Source of the DNA: Pseudomonas sp. Bc-h
GTDB taxonomy: Bacteria > Pseudomonadota > Gammaproteobacteria > Pseudomonadales > Pseudomonadaceae
Reading direction: 5' to 3'
Assembly: GCF_002080045.1 (NCBI RefSeq)
Contig: NZ_MUIN01000004.1
Span: forward strand, 146-64,145
Length of the DNA: 64,000 nucleotides
Each line of letters opens with the position of its first letter. The stretch's first letter is position 1. Position numbers and translations under genes: made by a program. The notes beneath the pieces were generated by a model. It was not told the DNA's origin. It ran no database searches and saw only the letters and a program-made list of their open reading frames with translations. This document shows, piece after piece, positions 10,082 through 18,948 of this stretch.

Positions 10082-10726
10082 ATGGTTGCCATCGCCCCTG
10101 CGAACAAAGTGAAACTGGTCGACAAACTCCTCCCCCACGCGCAACGGAAGCGCTGCGCCGCCAAGAGCAACATTATTTGTGCGGGCGAGAATTCCGAGTC
10201 GTTGTACCTGATCATCAAGGGTTCGGTCACGATCCTGATCGAGGACAACGAAGGCCGCGAGATGATTGTGGCGTACCTCAACAGCGGTGATTTTTTCGGC
10301 GAACTGGGCCTGTTCGACCAAGCGAGCGCCGGGCCACAGCGCAGCGCCTGGGTTCGCGCCAAGACGGAGTGCGAAGTGGCCGAAATCAGCTACGCCAAGT
10401 TCCGCGAACTGAGTCAGCACGATCCTGATCTAATGTACGCAATCGGCGGACAAATGGCCGAACGCCTGCGCAATACAACGCGCAAAGTGGGTGATCTGGC
10501 ATTTCTCGATGTCACCGGCCGCGTTGCGCGCAGCCTGCTGGACCTGTGCAAACAGCCAGATGCCATGACTCACCCGGATGGTATGCAGATCAAGATTACC
10601 CGTCAGGAAATTGGTCGTATCGTCGGCTGTTCACGGGAGATGGTCGGCCGTGTACTCAAGGCCCTGGAAGAACAGAAGCTGGTGCATGTGCGCGGCAAGA
10701 CCATGGTGGTCTTCGGTACACGCTGA
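10082..10726 (+). CDS. vfr: Vfr, cAMP-dependent global regulator (CRP family)
   Basis: A 214-residue CRP-family transcription factor. The N-terminal cyclic-nucleotide domain shows FFGELGLF (71-78) and the phosphate-binding R87-S88. A helix-turn-helix follows at about 163-188 with [18 protein letters not shown], matching CRP recognition-helix residues. The start at 10082 gives the usual Vfr length; the open frame extends 42 codons upstream without a ribosome site. In P. aeruginosa Vfr controls quorum sensing, type III secretion and twitching; targets here cannot be seen. It is convergent with the lipoate-ligase-like gene, only 17 bp away. Confidence 0.93.
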   Translation: MVAIAPANKVKLVDKLLPHAQRKRCAAKSNIICAGENSESLYLIIKGSVTILIEDNEGREMIVAYLNSGDFFGELGLFDQASAGPQRSAWVRAKTECEVAEISYAKFRELSQHDPDLMYAIGGQMAERLRNTTRKVGDLAFLDVTGRVARSLLDLCKQPDAMTHPDGMQIKITRQEIGRIVGCSREMVGRVLKALEEQKLVHVRGKTMVVFGTR

Positions 10727-10743
10727 GCTGAAAGGAAGGGTAA

Positions 10744-11439
10744 CTACAAGCGGGCGAAAACGTCCGCGTAGCGCTCGCCCAAACGGTGGAGAAAATCCGG
10801 GGCGGCAAATAACTCGCGCAAGGCGATGTGGCTGTCGGCGCGGCAACGCTGTTCGATTTCACATATTTCGTTGAAACGGTTAACCGCATTGACCATCTCG
10901 ATCCGCTCGTTATCCATCAACATCGCGCCATGGGCGAGCACAACCGGCCGCTGCCCACCCTGACTTTGACGCCAGCGTTGAGCAGTGCCGACCATCTTTC
11001 GGCCATTCAGGTTGACGTTGAAGCGACCGTCGCAAAACGCCCCCTCGACTTCGCCCAGAGAGGCTGCGCCACCCAGCTCGGTCAAGACGTCGAGCATTGG
11101 CTGACAAAGGCGCATGTAGGCCTTCTCGATTCGGTCACGATCCAGATCCGCTTTGGGCTGAACGTAGACCAGCGCCACGTTGACTGTGGCATGGGATTGC
11201 GGCACCGGCTCGCCGCCGCTTTCACGCAGCAGCACTGGCCAACCGATGTCGGCCAGGGTTTCACTGGCTTCGGTGAATCCGCCCAGACGGCCCAGCCGAC
11301 GGGGCATCACCAAGGCGTGATCATCAGGCCGCCAGAACAACAGGCCGTAATCGGCATCGCCAGCGCAGACCGAGGCCAGCAGATCCTGCTCCGCCTTGAG
11401 GCCTGCTTCAACGCAGATGTCGAGTACCTGAGGGGTCAT
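10744..11439 (-). CDS. Lipoate-protein ligase A family protein
   Basis: A 231-residue member of the BPL/LplA/LipB fold. The ligase-like core shows a Gly-rich LLRESGGEPVP in place of the usual RRxSGGG motif, then FNVNLNGRKMVGTAQRW, which carries the Lys that contacts lipoyl-AMP. The motif variation means true lipoate ligase activity is uncertain, and an octanoyl or lipoyl transferase role is possible. It lies 100 bp downstream of trpC on the same strand, so it may receive read-through from the trp operon. No lipoylated complex is encoded nearby. Confidence 0.75.
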   Translation of the reverse strand: MTPQVLDICVEAGLKAEQDLLASVCAGDADYGLLFWRPDDHALVMPRRLGRLGGFTEASETLADIGWPVLLRESGGEPVPQSHATVNVALVYVQPKADLDRDRIEKAYMRLCQPMLDVLTELGGAASLGEVEGAFCDGRFNVNLNGRKMVGTAQRWRQSQGGQRPVVLAHGAMLMDNERIEMVNAVNRFNEICEIEQRCRADSHIALRELFAAPDFLHRLGERYADVFARL

Positions 11440-11539
11440 GGGGATTCCTTGTCAGGACATACCAGTCGCAGCCGGCCTGTTGGCACTCGCGTTTTCGAAA
11501 AAGCCACCGCCAGCAATCGGGCTGCCACAAACGTCTATC

Positions 11540-12376
11540 TCAATCCAGGCTACTGGACTTGATCGCAGTGCCCTTCTCTGGAAAGAACAGACGCTGCAGT
11601 TCCACGCCCGGTTTCTCCGCGCGCATGAACGCTTCGCCGACCAGAAATGAATAGACGTCGTTTATTTCCATCAATTCGACATCGGCACGATTCAGGATAC
11701 CGCTCTCGGTGATCACCAGACGATCACGCGGAATGCGCGGCAGCAAGTCCAGTGTGGTTTCCAGGCTGACGTCGAAGGTGTGCAGATTGCGGTTGTTGAT
11801 GCCGACCAACGGGGTGTCGAGGGTTTTCAGCGCACGCTCCAACTCGGCACCGTCGTGAACTTCAACCAGCACGTCCAGTTGGTTGGCCTTGGCGACCGCC
11901 GCCAGCTCGGCCATCTTCACGTCATCCAGAGCCGAGACGATCAGCAAAATGCAATCGGCGCCCAAGGCGCGAGCTTCAACCACCTGATAGGGATCGATCA
12001 TGAAATCCTTGCGGATCACCGGCAATTTGCACGCGCCACGGGCTTCTTTCAGGTAAGCGTCGGCGCCCTGAAAGAAGTCGATGTCGGTCAGTACGGACAG
12101 GCAAGTCGCACCGCCCGCCTCGTAGCTCTTGGCGATTTCAGCAGGCTGGAAATTCTCACGAATTACACCTTTGCTCGGTGACGCTTTCTTGATCTCAGCG
12201 ATCACGGCGGGCTGTTTGCGCTTGGCCTGTTCAATCAGCGCCTTAGCAAAACCACGCGAGGCATCGGCGGTGGAGACCAGCGTCTCGAGCTCCGACAGGC
12301 TGACGCTGGCACGGCGCGCAGCCACTTCTTCAGCCTTGCGGGCGAGAATCTTTTCCAGAACCGTCGGCACACTCAT
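11540..12376 (-). CDS. trpC: Indole-3-glycerol phosphate synthase
   Basis: A 278-residue (beta-alpha)8 barrel that closes the indole ring in tryptophan synthesis. The N-terminal [17 protein letters not shown], the catalytic lysines in [11 protein letters not shown] and RKDF, and the ITESGI and GEAFMRA phosphate-binding loops are all present. Unlike the E. coli enzyme it is not fused to TrpF. Its start overlaps the trpD stop by 4 bp (ATGA), which indicates translational coupling in trpGDC. It is the last trp gene of the unit. Confidence 0.97.
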   Translation of the reverse strand: MSVPTVLEKILARKAEEVAARRASVSLSELETLVSTADASRGFAKALIEQAKRKQPAVIAEIKKASPSKGVIRENFQPAEIAKSYEAGGATCLSVLTDIDFFQGADAYLKEARGACKLPVIRKDFMIDPYQVVEARALGADCILLIVSALDDVKMAELAAVAKANQLDVLVEVHDGAELERALKTLDTPLVGINNRNLHTFDVSLETTLDLLPRIPRDRLVITESGILNRADVELMEINDVYSFLVGEAFMRAEKPGVELQRLFFPEKGTAIKSSSLD

Positions 12377-13422
12377 CCTTCATTCTCCTGTTTGAATACC
12401 GCGGTAAACGCACCTAACTCTTCAAGCTTCTCGCGCGCAAGACCTGTATGCAGCGCGTCGTGAGCCAGTTCCACGCCCTCTTTCAGCGAAGAGGCATGGT
12501 CAGCAGCATAGAGGGCGGCCCCCGCGTTGAGCACGATCATTTCAGCGGCTTTCTGACCGTTCTCGGTCTTGCGACGCCCAAGAGCATCACGGATCAATTC
12601 CAGCGACTGGGCCGGGCTGTCGACCACCAGGCCAAACAGACTCTGGCTCTTCATGCCCAGATCTTCCGGCTGTACCGAGTATTCGGTGACTTCGCCGTTT
12701 TTCAGTTCAGCCACGAAAGTCGGCGCGGCGAGGCTGAATTCGTCCAGACCGTCCTGAGAGTGAACCACCAGCACGTGCTTACTGCCCAGGCGCAACAGCA
12801 CTTCGGCCAGCGGGCGGCAAAGGGCCTGGCTGAATACGCCAACGACCTGATGCTTGACGCCTGCGGGGTTGGTCAGTGGACCCAGCATGTTGAAGATCGT
12901 GCGCAAACCCAGATCCTTGCGCGGACCAGCGGCGTGTTTCATTGCGCCGTGATGGGTCTGGGCAAACATGAAGCCAATGCCCACGCTGTCGATGCAGCGC
13001 GCCACTTGGACTGGTGTCAGATTCAGATACACACCCGCCGCCTCCAGCAAATCGGCGCTGCCGCTCTTGCCCGACACCGCGCGGTTACCGTGCTTGGCGA
13101 CCGTGCAGCCTGCCGCAGCGATCACGAAGGATGCTGCCGTCGAGACGTTGAAGATGTTCGCGCCGTCGCCGCCAGTGCCGACAATGTCGACCACGCTATC
13201 GAGCGTCTTGAGTTCGACCTTGTCCGCCAGCTCGCGCATGACTGAAACCGCGCCAACGATTTCGTCGATGCTCTCGCTCTTCATGCGCATGCCCATCAGA
13301 AAAGCGCCGATCTGCGCCTGGGTGCACTGGCCGGTCATGATTTCGCGCATGACGTCGCGCATTTCGTCGGTGCTCAGGTCCAGTTGCGTGACAACCCGAC
13401 CCAGCGCCGTCTTGATATCCAT
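12373..13422 (-). CDS. trpD: Anthranilate phosphoribosyltransferase
   Basis: A 349-residue enzyme that joins anthranilate to PRPP. The PRPP-binding [14 protein letters not shown] loop and the [15 protein letters not shown] motif are intact. An ATG two codons upstream (13428) is possible; 13422 gives the MDIKTAL start usual in Pseudomonas. It lies 18 bp after trpG and overlaps trpC by 4 bp. It is a separate protein, not fused to TrpG as in enterics. Confidence 0.97.
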   Translation of the reverse strand: MDIKTALGRVVTQLDLSTDEMRDVMREIMTGQCTQAQIGAFLMGMRMKSESIDEIVGAVSVMRELADKVELKTLDSVVDIVGTGGDGANIFNVSTAASFVIAAAGCTVAKHGNRAVSGKSGSADLLEAAGVYLNLTPVQVARCIDSVGIGFMFAQTHHGAMKHAAGPRKDLGLRTIFNMLGPLTNPAGVKHQVVGVFSQALCRPLAEVLLRLGSKHVLVVHSQDGLDEFSLAAPTFVAELKNGEVTEYSVQPEDLGMKSQSLFGLVVDSPAQSLELIRDALGRRKTENGQKAAEMIVLNAGAALYAADHASSLKEGVELAHDALHTGLAREKLEELGAFTAVFKQENEG

Positions 13423-13440
13423 TGCCATAACGAAGTGTCC

Positions 13441-14040
13441 TTAACCCTGACGAGTGCCGCCGGTCTGCTTGAGGAAGTTGGCGAACAGCTCGTGGCCCTG
13501 CTCGGAGAGAATCGACTCGGGGTGGAATTGCACACCTTCGACGTTCAGCGTCTTGTGGCGCAGGCCCATAATCTCGTCCACCGAGCCGTCTTCGAGTTGG
13601 GTCCAGGCGGTTACTTCCAGGCAGTCGGGCAATGTTTCGCGCTTGACGATAAGCGAGTGGTAGCGGGTGACGGTGAGCGGATGCTTCAAACCGTCGAACA
13701 CGCCTTTGTCTTCATGAATCAGGTCGCTGGTCTTGCCGTGCATCACCTGACGGGCGCGCACGACATCGCCGCCAAATGCCTGACCGATGGACTGATGCCC
13801 GAGGCAAACACCCAGCACCGGCAGTTTGCCCGCAAAGTGCTTGATCACTTCGATGGAAACCCCGGCTTCATTCGGGGTGCAAGGGCCGGGTGAAACCACG
13901 ATGCGCTCGGGATTCAGGGCCTCGATCTCGGCAACGGTCATTTCATCGTTGCGGATCACTTTAACGTCGGCGCCGAGCTCGCCCAGATACTGCACGACGT
14001 TATAGGTAAAGGAGTCGTAGTTATCGATCATCAGCAGCAT
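13441..14040 (-). CDS. trpG: Anthranilate synthase component II (glutamine amidotransferase)
   Basis: A 199-residue class I glutaminase that supplies ammonia to TrpE. The catalytic triad is C79 in GVCLGHQS with H173 and E175 in FHPES. Its partner TrpE is encoded 4.9 kb away at 18949-20430. A 166-bp region separates the start codon from an upstream Trp-rich leader peptide and hairpin, so trpGDC is probably under attenuation. It could also serve p-aminobenzoate synthesis, as in some Pseudomonas. Confidence 0.97.
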   Translation of the reverse strand: MLLMIDNYDSFTYNVVQYLGELGADVKVIRNDEMTVAEIEALNPERIVVSPGPCTPNEAGVSIEVIKHFAGKLPVLGVCLGHQSIGQAFGGDVVRARQVMHGKTSDLIHEDKGVFDGLKHPLTVTRYHSLIVKRETLPDCLEVTAWTQLEDGSVDEIMGLRHKTLNVEGVQFHPESILSEQGHELFANFLKQTGGTRQG

Positions 14041-14180
14041 TTTGTGCTCAACCTCTTGAAATCACTGACCTTCATTCAAGCCTTTCGAAATCCGTATCCG
14101 CGCTTGCGCCCGCGTTATCAGTCATTGCGAAACGCTCGACTGGCGGCAGACGTCACGGTTTGAAGGCATGGTGTTGCAGG

Positions 14181-14195
14181 GCCGGGTGAACCGGC
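14181..14195 (-). promoter_or_regulatory. Leader hairpin upstream of trpG
   Basis: A perfect 5-bp GCCGG/CCGGC stem with a 5-base loop starts 11 nt after the stop codon of the leader peptide. The same stem occurs at the same relative place before trpE (20476-20489). No U-run follows, so it may act as part of an alternative-pairing structure and not as a simple terminator. Confidence 0.55.
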
Positions 14196-14206
14196 AGGGA
14201 AAAGAG

Positions 14207-14251
14207 TCAGGCGCGCCAACGCCAACGGGCGTGAGCCTTGATAACGCGCAT
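14207..14251 (-). CDS. trpL: trp leader peptide of the trpGDC operon
   Basis: A 14-codon open frame reading MRVIKAHARWRWRA, with two Trp codons separated by one Arg codon just before the stop. It differs at only two residues from the 14-residue end of the gph product upstream of trpE. Tandem or near-tandem Trp codons followed by a hairpin are the mark of ribosome-mediated attenuation, and attenuation of both trpE and trpGDC has been reported for P. putida. No strong ribosome site is visible. The frame is open back to an ATG at 14338 (43 codons), but similarity to the second copy fades upstream of this start. Confidence 0.7.
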   Translation of the reverse strand: MRVIKAHARWRWRA

Positions 14252-14262
14252 CAAGAGTTTGC

Positions 14263-14274
14263 TGACAATTGTCA
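14263..14274. promoter_or_regulatory. 12-bp palindrome upstream of the trpG leader peptide
   Basis: A perfect TGACAATTGTCA palindrome lies 11 bp before the leader start codon and would be in the early transcribed region. It could be an operator or an RNA element. It is absent from the trpE copy of the leader. Confidence 0.4.
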
Positions 14275-14303
14275 CAGGAGGGGTCTCATCTATACGTTTC
14301 GGG

Positions 14304-14332
14304 ACATTAGCGTACCGAACCCAGCGGTGCAA
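14304..14332 (-). promoter_or_regulatory. Candidate promoter for trpGDC
   Basis: On the minus strand TTGCAC (14327-14332) and TAATGT (14304-14309) are spaced by 17 bp, with an expected start near 14297. Both boxes are imperfect. The rest of the 14041-14392 gap holds the leader, hairpin and palindrome; I see no other gene in it. Confidence 0.3.
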
Positions 14333-14392
14333 CAGCATTCTACGATAGAAAAATCCAGGTGGATGTAGGCAGAACAGCGTGCATACCGCGGA

Positions 14393-15319
14393 TCAGTCTT
14401 GAGCTGATGCAGGATCAAGGAACAGTTTGGATGTCCTGATGCGCAGCCGAGGGGCCACGAAGTCCAGAAAGGCCCGCAGCTTCAACGGCAGCGGCGTTTG
14501 CCCCTTGTGCACCAGGCTGACGGGCAAGGGTTCAGATTCGAATGACTCGAGCACCACGCGCAACGCATCCCCACGCACAGCGTCCTCGACCTGATAGGAC
14601 AATACGCGTATCAGCCCCACGCCCAACGCCGACGCAGCAATCGCGGCCTCGGCTGTATTGACTGCAAGACGGGCGCGAACCGGAACCGACACTTGCGCCC
14701 TCCCGCTACCGAACACCCAGGCGCGTTTCGATTCCAGTACCTCGAAGGTGATGCAGTCATGACCAACGAGATCGTCAGGCGTCGTTGGAACTCCACGGTT
14801 AGACAGATAGGAAGGACTGGCGCAGACGACCCTGCGCACTTTTCCCACTTGAGTGGCCATCAGCGAGCTGTCGGGCAAGTCGCCGATGCGCAAGGCGACG
14901 TCGCCGTGCTCCTCCATCAAGTGCACGACACGATCAGTGAGCATGAGGCTGATGTTGATTTCGGGATAGTGCGCAAGAAACTCGGCAATTACGGGCACGA
15001 CGTGCAAACGGCCGAAAACCACCGGCGCCGTGACCACCAGTTCGCCTTTGGGAGCGGCGTTTTCGCCAGTCGCCGCACGCTCGGCCTCGCCAATGTCCTC
15101 AAGAATTCGCCGACACGCCGCCACGTATGAGCTTCCCGCCTCCGTCAGAGAGAGCTGACGGGTGGTGCGATGAAGCAGCCGAGTATTCAAGTGCGACTCA
15201 AGCTCAGCCACCTTGCGGCTGACTGTCGCCAGCGGCATACCGAGCCGACGCGCTGCCGCTGTAAGACTGCCTGCATCGGCGACTGCGATAAAGATGGACA
15301 TGGCGTCGAGACGATTCAT
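14393..15319 (-). CDS. LysR-family transcriptional regulator
   Basis: A 308-residue LysR regulator. The N-terminal winged helix-turn-helix (residues 1-60, MNRLDAMSIFIAVADAGSL then AARRLGMPLATVSRKVAELE) is followed by a two-lobed effector-binding domain. The HRTTRQLSLTEAG sequence places it in the CrgA/AaeR-like branch. It is divergent from the MFS gene, with a symmetrical ATTCCC/GGGAAT site between them, so it most likely controls that transporter. The effector is unknown. Confidence 0.92.
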   Translation of the reverse strand: MNRLDAMSIFIAVADAGSLTAAARRLGMPLATVSRKVAELESHLNTRLLHRTTRQLSLTEAGSSYVAACRRILEDIGEAERAATGENAAPKGELVVTAPVVFGRLHVVPVIAEFLAHYPEINISLMLTDRVVHLMEEHGDVALRIGDLPDSSLMATQVGKVRRVVCASPSYLSNRGVPTTPDDLVGHDCITFEVLESKRAWVFGSGRAQVSVPVRARLAVNTAEAAIAASALGVGLIRVLSYQVEDAVRGDALRVVLESFESEPLPVSLVHKGQTPLPLKLRAFLDFVAPRLRIRTSKLFLDPASAQD

Positions 15320-15347
15320 GGAAATTCTCTCGAATTTTGGAAGGATG

Positions 15348-15366
15348 ATTCCCGATCTTAGGGAAT
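15348..15366. promoter_or_regulatory. Candidate LysR operator
   Basis: ATTCCC and GGGAAT form a perfect inverted repeat with a 7-bp spacer and fit the T-N11-A LysR box pattern. It lies 29 bp upstream of the regulator start and about 100 bp upstream of the MFS start. Confidence 0.55.
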
Positions 15367-15463
15367 TCTCTTTATATAAGCGAGTGCGTAGGGTTTGAGC
15401 CTAATGATCGGTAAGCGGCGCTCAGCCGCCAACACCCAAGCCACTCAAACTCAGGAGGGTGCC

Positions 15464-16699
15464 ATGAGCAGCCTGCCCAACTCAGCCCAAACCGCCAGCG
15501 CACCGAACGCGCCCACGACAGCGTCGCGGGGCAAAATCATCATGATGGCGATCATCGCGGGCGCGGTGATCACCAACCTGTATTGCGTCCAGCCGATTCT
15601 GCCGCTGATCGCAGCAAGCCTTGCGGTGGACCAGACTACAGTCGATCTCGTGGCGGGCTCGGCCCTGCTGGGTTTCGCCTTCGGGCTCGCATTGCTGTTG
15701 CCTCTGGGCGACCGATTCGACCGGCGCAAGCTGGTGCTGGGGCAAATCATCGTCGCGTTCTTTTTCGGCATGGCGGCGGCTATCTCGCCAAGCATCTGGA
15801 CGTTGATCGCTGCAGCCTTCGGGTTGGGCGTCGTCAGCTGCGTTCCCCAGCAACTGGTGCCCTTCGCGGCGGTGATGTCCAGACCGAGCGAGCGTGGCCG
15901 CTCGGTGGGGACGGTCGTCAGCGGGATCATGGTCGGCATTCTCCTGGGCCGCACGATCAGCGGGTTTGTTGGCGACATGTTTGGCTGGCGGGCAGTCTTC
16001 GCCGTTGAAGCGGCGTTCATGATTCCGGTGTGGATTGCCGCGGCGATGCTGCTGCCCAAGGGCGTGCCCAGCACCAACCTTTCCTACGGGCGCTTGCTGG
16101 CTTCGCTCTGGCCATTGATGCGTGACAACCGTCCGATTCGCGAGTCGATGATCATTCAGGCTCTGCTGTGGGCGTGCTTCAACGCGTTCTGGGTCAACCT
16201 CGCGGCGTTGCTCGCTGACGGCCCGATGCATCTGGGCAGCGCATGGGCGGGAGCGTTCGGCATCATCGGCGCGGCTGGCGCACTCGCCGCTACGTTCGGT
16301 GGTCGTGCCTCCGACAAGTTGGGACCGCGCAGTGTGATCGGCGCCAGCATCGGCATCGTCACCTTGTCTTTCCTGCTCCTGGCTGGCGCCGAATCCTCGC
16401 TGATCTGTCTGGTGATCGGGGTCATCGTCCTCGACATCGGGGTCCAGGCCGGTCTCGTGTCGAACCAGACCCGCGCTTTTGCAGTCGATCCGAAAGCCCA
16501 AGGCCGCATCAACAGCCTATATATGACTGCCACCTTCTTTGGCGGCGCCGTGGGCACGATCATCAGCGGCTGGCTGATGGCGCGACTCGGCTGGGAGGGC
16601 ATCGTCGCCTTCGGGATTCTGTTGGGGCTGATCGCGCTGGCAATTCACTGGATCGGCGCCCCTCGTCATGCAGAGAAGCCCGCGACACCGGGCGCCTGA
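15464..16699 (+). CDS. Major facilitator superfamily exporter
   Basis: A 411-residue MFS protein with twelve predicted membrane segments. The loop 2-3 motif reads LPLGDRFDRRKLVLG, the signature of drug:H+ antiporter-like MFS proteins, and the order of helices fits the YnfM/sugar-efflux-like branch. The ATG at 15464 is chosen because AGGAGG lies 6 bp upstream; an earlier in-frame start at 15395 has no such site. It is divergent from a LysR gene and ends at a terminator. The substrate cannot be deduced. Confidence 0.9.
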   Translation: MSSLPNSAQTASAPNAPTTASRGKIIMMAIIAGAVITNLYCVQPILPLIAASLAVDQTTVDLVAGSALLGFAFGLALLLPLGDRFDRRKLVLGQIIVAFFFGMAAAISPSIWTLIAAAFGLGVVSCVPQQLVPFAAVMSRPSERGRSVGTVVSGIMVGILLGRTISGFVGDMFGWRAVFAVEAAFMIPVWIAAAMLLPKGVPSTNLSYGRLLASLWPLMRDNRPIRESMIIQALLWACFNAFWVNLAALLADGPMHLGSAWAGAFGIIGAAGALAATFGGRASDKLGPRSVIGASIGIVTLSFLLLAGAESSLICLVIGVIVLDIGVQAGLVSNQTRAFAVDPKAQGRINSLYMTATFFGGAVGTIISGWLMARLGWEGIVAFGILLGLIALAIHWIGAPRHAEKPATPGA

Positions 16700-16781
16700 A
16701 GGCTTCGCCGACATCAGATGCAGAAACAAACCACAACAAGCAGCACTAAACGCATCCTCTTGACCCCAATGCCCCGGCGCT

Positions 16782-16814
16782 GGGTGTCTACCTCCGCGGT
16801 GGACACCCTTTTTT
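16782..16814 (+). terminator. Intrinsic terminator after the MFS gene
   Basis: An 11-bp stem (GGGTGTCTACC with GGTGGACACCC, one G-T pair) has a 5-base loop and is followed by six T. It ends the MFS transcript before the autotransporter gene. Confidence 0.85.
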
Positions 16815-16940
16815 ACCTCTCTTCGTTTGACTTGACTCTTTTTCGACACAAATACGTCCTGCGTGACACAAAGCATGGCGGGTTGTCTCGTGGCTGCTAC
16901 CTTGTCGTACAGCAACAAAAAGACAAGAAGGGATCTCTCG

Positions 16941-18881
16941 ATGCTCAAAGCCACAATGTCGCGGCCCTTTGCCGCCTGCCTGCTCACCCTTGCCTGCTCC
17001 TCAGCGATGGCAGCATCCTCCCCCTACTCGACGATGATCGTGTTCGGCGACAGCCTCGCCGATGCCGGTCAATTCCCCGATGCTGGCGGCCCGCCGGGCG
17101 CAACGTTGCGCTTCACCAACCGCGTCGGGCCGACCTATCTCAACGGCAGCGGTGAGGTCTTCGGGCTGAACTCGTCGACGCTGCTGGGCGGGATGCTCGG
17201 TGTCGCACCGGGCGATTTGCAAGCATCTACGTCTCCGGTACGCGCAGCGCAGGGTCTGGCGGATGGCAACAACTGGGCGGTGGGCGGGGATCGGACGGAT
17301 CAGATCCTCGCGGCGATCACCACCGAGTCGCAAGTGGCGAATACCGATACGTCCACGGGCGTGACTACGGTCTTTCGTACCCGGCCCGGTTATCTGGTGG
17401 AGACCGGTCTGCGCGCAGACCCGAACGCGCTGTATTACCTGACCGGCGGGGGAAATGACTTCCTCCAGGGCCGAGTACTGAGCCTGGGGCAGGCGGTCAA
17501 CGCTGCCAATAACCTCGCCGACAGCGCCCAGGTACTTTCGCAGGCGGGCGCGCGCTACATCATGGTCTGGCTGCTGCCGGATATCGGCCAGACTCCTGCG
17601 GTTTCCGGCACTCCATTGCAAGGGCCTTCGACGCTGCTCAGCGGTGTGTTCAATCAGCAACTGGTCAATCGGCTGGGGCAGATCGATGCCGAAGTCATCC
17701 CGCTGAACGTTCCGGGACTGGTGCGCGAAGTCCTGAATGATCCGGCGCGGTATGGTCTGGCAGCCGATCAGAACCTCGTCGGCACCTGTTTCAGCGGCAA
17801 CAGCTGCACCGCCAACAGTGTGTATGGGATCGGTGGCCTCACGCCCGACCCCACCAAGCTCCTGTTCAATGACGGCGTTCACCCGACCGTTGCCGGGCAA
17901 CGCCTGATTGCTGATTACGGCTATTCGATCCTCTCCGCGCCATGGGAAATCACCCTGCTGCCGGAAATGGCCAACGGTACGTTACGCGCACAACAGGACG
18001 AGCTGCGCAGTCAGTGGCTGGCGGACTGGGGCAATTGGCAGAACGTCGGCGAGTGGCGTGCCATCGTCGCAGGTGGTGGTCAGAAACTGGACATTGACGC
18101 GCAAAGCAATTCCGCCAGCGGCGACGGCCATGGCTACAACCTGACCATCGGTGGCAGCTACCGATTTGCTGAAGACTGGCGTGCCGGTCTGGTCGCTGGC
18201 GCCTATCGACAGACGCTGGAAGCCGGGCCTCGCGATTCGGACTACAAACTCAATAGCTACATCGCCACCGCATTCGTGCAGTTTCAGGCCAATCATTGGT
18301 GGGCCGATCTGGCGGCATCGGGTGGACGACTGGACTACGACAATCTGAAGCGCAAATTCGCCCTCGGCATCAGCGAAGGATCGGAAAAAGGCGACACCGA
18401 TGGCGACCTGTGGGCGGTCAGCGGTCGCCTGGGATTCGACATGGCCGAACAGACCAGTCGCTGGCATTTCTCGCCCTTCATCAGCGCGGACTATTCCCAT
18501 GTCGAGGTCGACGGTTATTCGGAGAACAGTACGCGCTCGACAGCCCTCAGCTACGACGATCAGACCCGCCGTTCGAAACGTCTGGGCGCAGGGTTGCAAG
18601 GCAAGTTCGAGACCACCCCGCAGACTCAGGTATTTGGCGAGATCGCGCACGAACGTGAGTTCGACACCGATCAACAGGATTTGACCATTGCCGTGAACAG
18701 CGTGCCTGGAGTGGATTTCAACCTGGAAGGCTATGAGCCACAGCGCAGCCTGAACCGGGCAAGTGTCGGCCTGGCCCAGAAACTGGCGCCGGACCTGACG
18801 CTGCGCGCCGGCTACAACTGGCGCAAGAACGATGACGTGACGCAGCAAGGGGTGAATCTGGCGCTGAGTCTGGATTTCTGA
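16941..18881 (+). CDS. estP: GDSL esterase autotransporter (EstA/EstP type)
   Basis: A 646-residue type V secreted esterase that stays on the cell surface. A signal peptide ends near residue 24 (AMA). The GDSL passenger shows the nucleophile S38 in [13 protein letters not shown] at 169-173, and the D311-x-x-H314 pair in NDGVHPT, so the catalytic set is complete. From about residue 370 to the end is a 12-strand beta-barrel translocator that closes with Phe. The start at 16941 is set by the signal peptide. P. aeruginosa EstA affects rhamnolipid production and motility. A homologue near trpE is known in P. putida. It ends at a strong terminator facing trpE. Confidence 0.9.
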   Translation: MLKATMSRPFAACLLTLACSSAMAASSPYSTMIVFGDSLADAGQFPDAGGPPGATLRFTNRVGPTYLNGSGEVFGLNSSTLLGGMLGVAPGDLQASTSPVRAAQGLADGNNWAVGGDRTDQILAAITTESQVANTDTSTGVTTVFRTRPGYLVETGLRADPNALYYLTGGGNDFLQGRVLSLGQAVNAANNLADSAQVLSQAGARYIMVWLLPDIGQTPAVSGTPLQGPSTLLSGVFNQQLVNRLGQIDAEVIPLNVPGLVREVLNDPARYGLAADQNLVGTCFSGNSCTANSVYGIGGLTPDPTKLLFNDGVHPTVAGQRLIADYGYSILSAPWEITLLPEMANGTLRAQQDELRSQWLADWGNWQNVGEWRAIVAGGGQKLDIDAQSNSASGDGHGYNLTIGGSYRFAEDWRAGLVAGAYRQTLEAGPRDSDYKLNSYIATAFVQFQANHWWADLAASGGRLDYDNLKRKFALGISEGSEKGDTDGDLWAVSGRLGFDMAEQTSRWHFSPFISADYSHVEVDGYSENSTRSTALSYDDQTRRSKRLGAGLQGKFETTPQTQVFGEIAHEREFDTDQQDLTIAVNSVPGVDFNLEGYEPQRSLNRASVGLAQKLAPDLTLRAGYNWRKNDDVTQQGVNLALSLDF

Positions 18882-18900
18882 CCGATCGCCAGCCACAAAA

Positions 18901-18930
18901 AAACGCGGGGCCATTGGCACCCGCGTTTTG
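18901..18930. terminator. Bidirectional terminator between estP and trpE
   Basis: AAAACGCGGG pairs with CCCGCGTTTT across a 10-base loop, between the convergent genes estP and trpE. It has A and T tracts on both sides. Confidence 0.9.
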
Positions 18931-18948
18931 TTATCGACCCTACTGCGG

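Noticed and set aside
10744..11439. LipB octanoyltransferase
   Set aside because: The sequence lacks the LipB Cys motif and fits the LplA-like group better. LipB is normally paired with lipA, which is absent here.
14207..14338. A 43-residue protein gene upstream of trpG
   Set aside because: The frame is open from ATG 14338, but similarity to the second copy is confined to the last part. A 14-residue leader peptide explains the data better, and the candidate promoter would start inside the longer frame.
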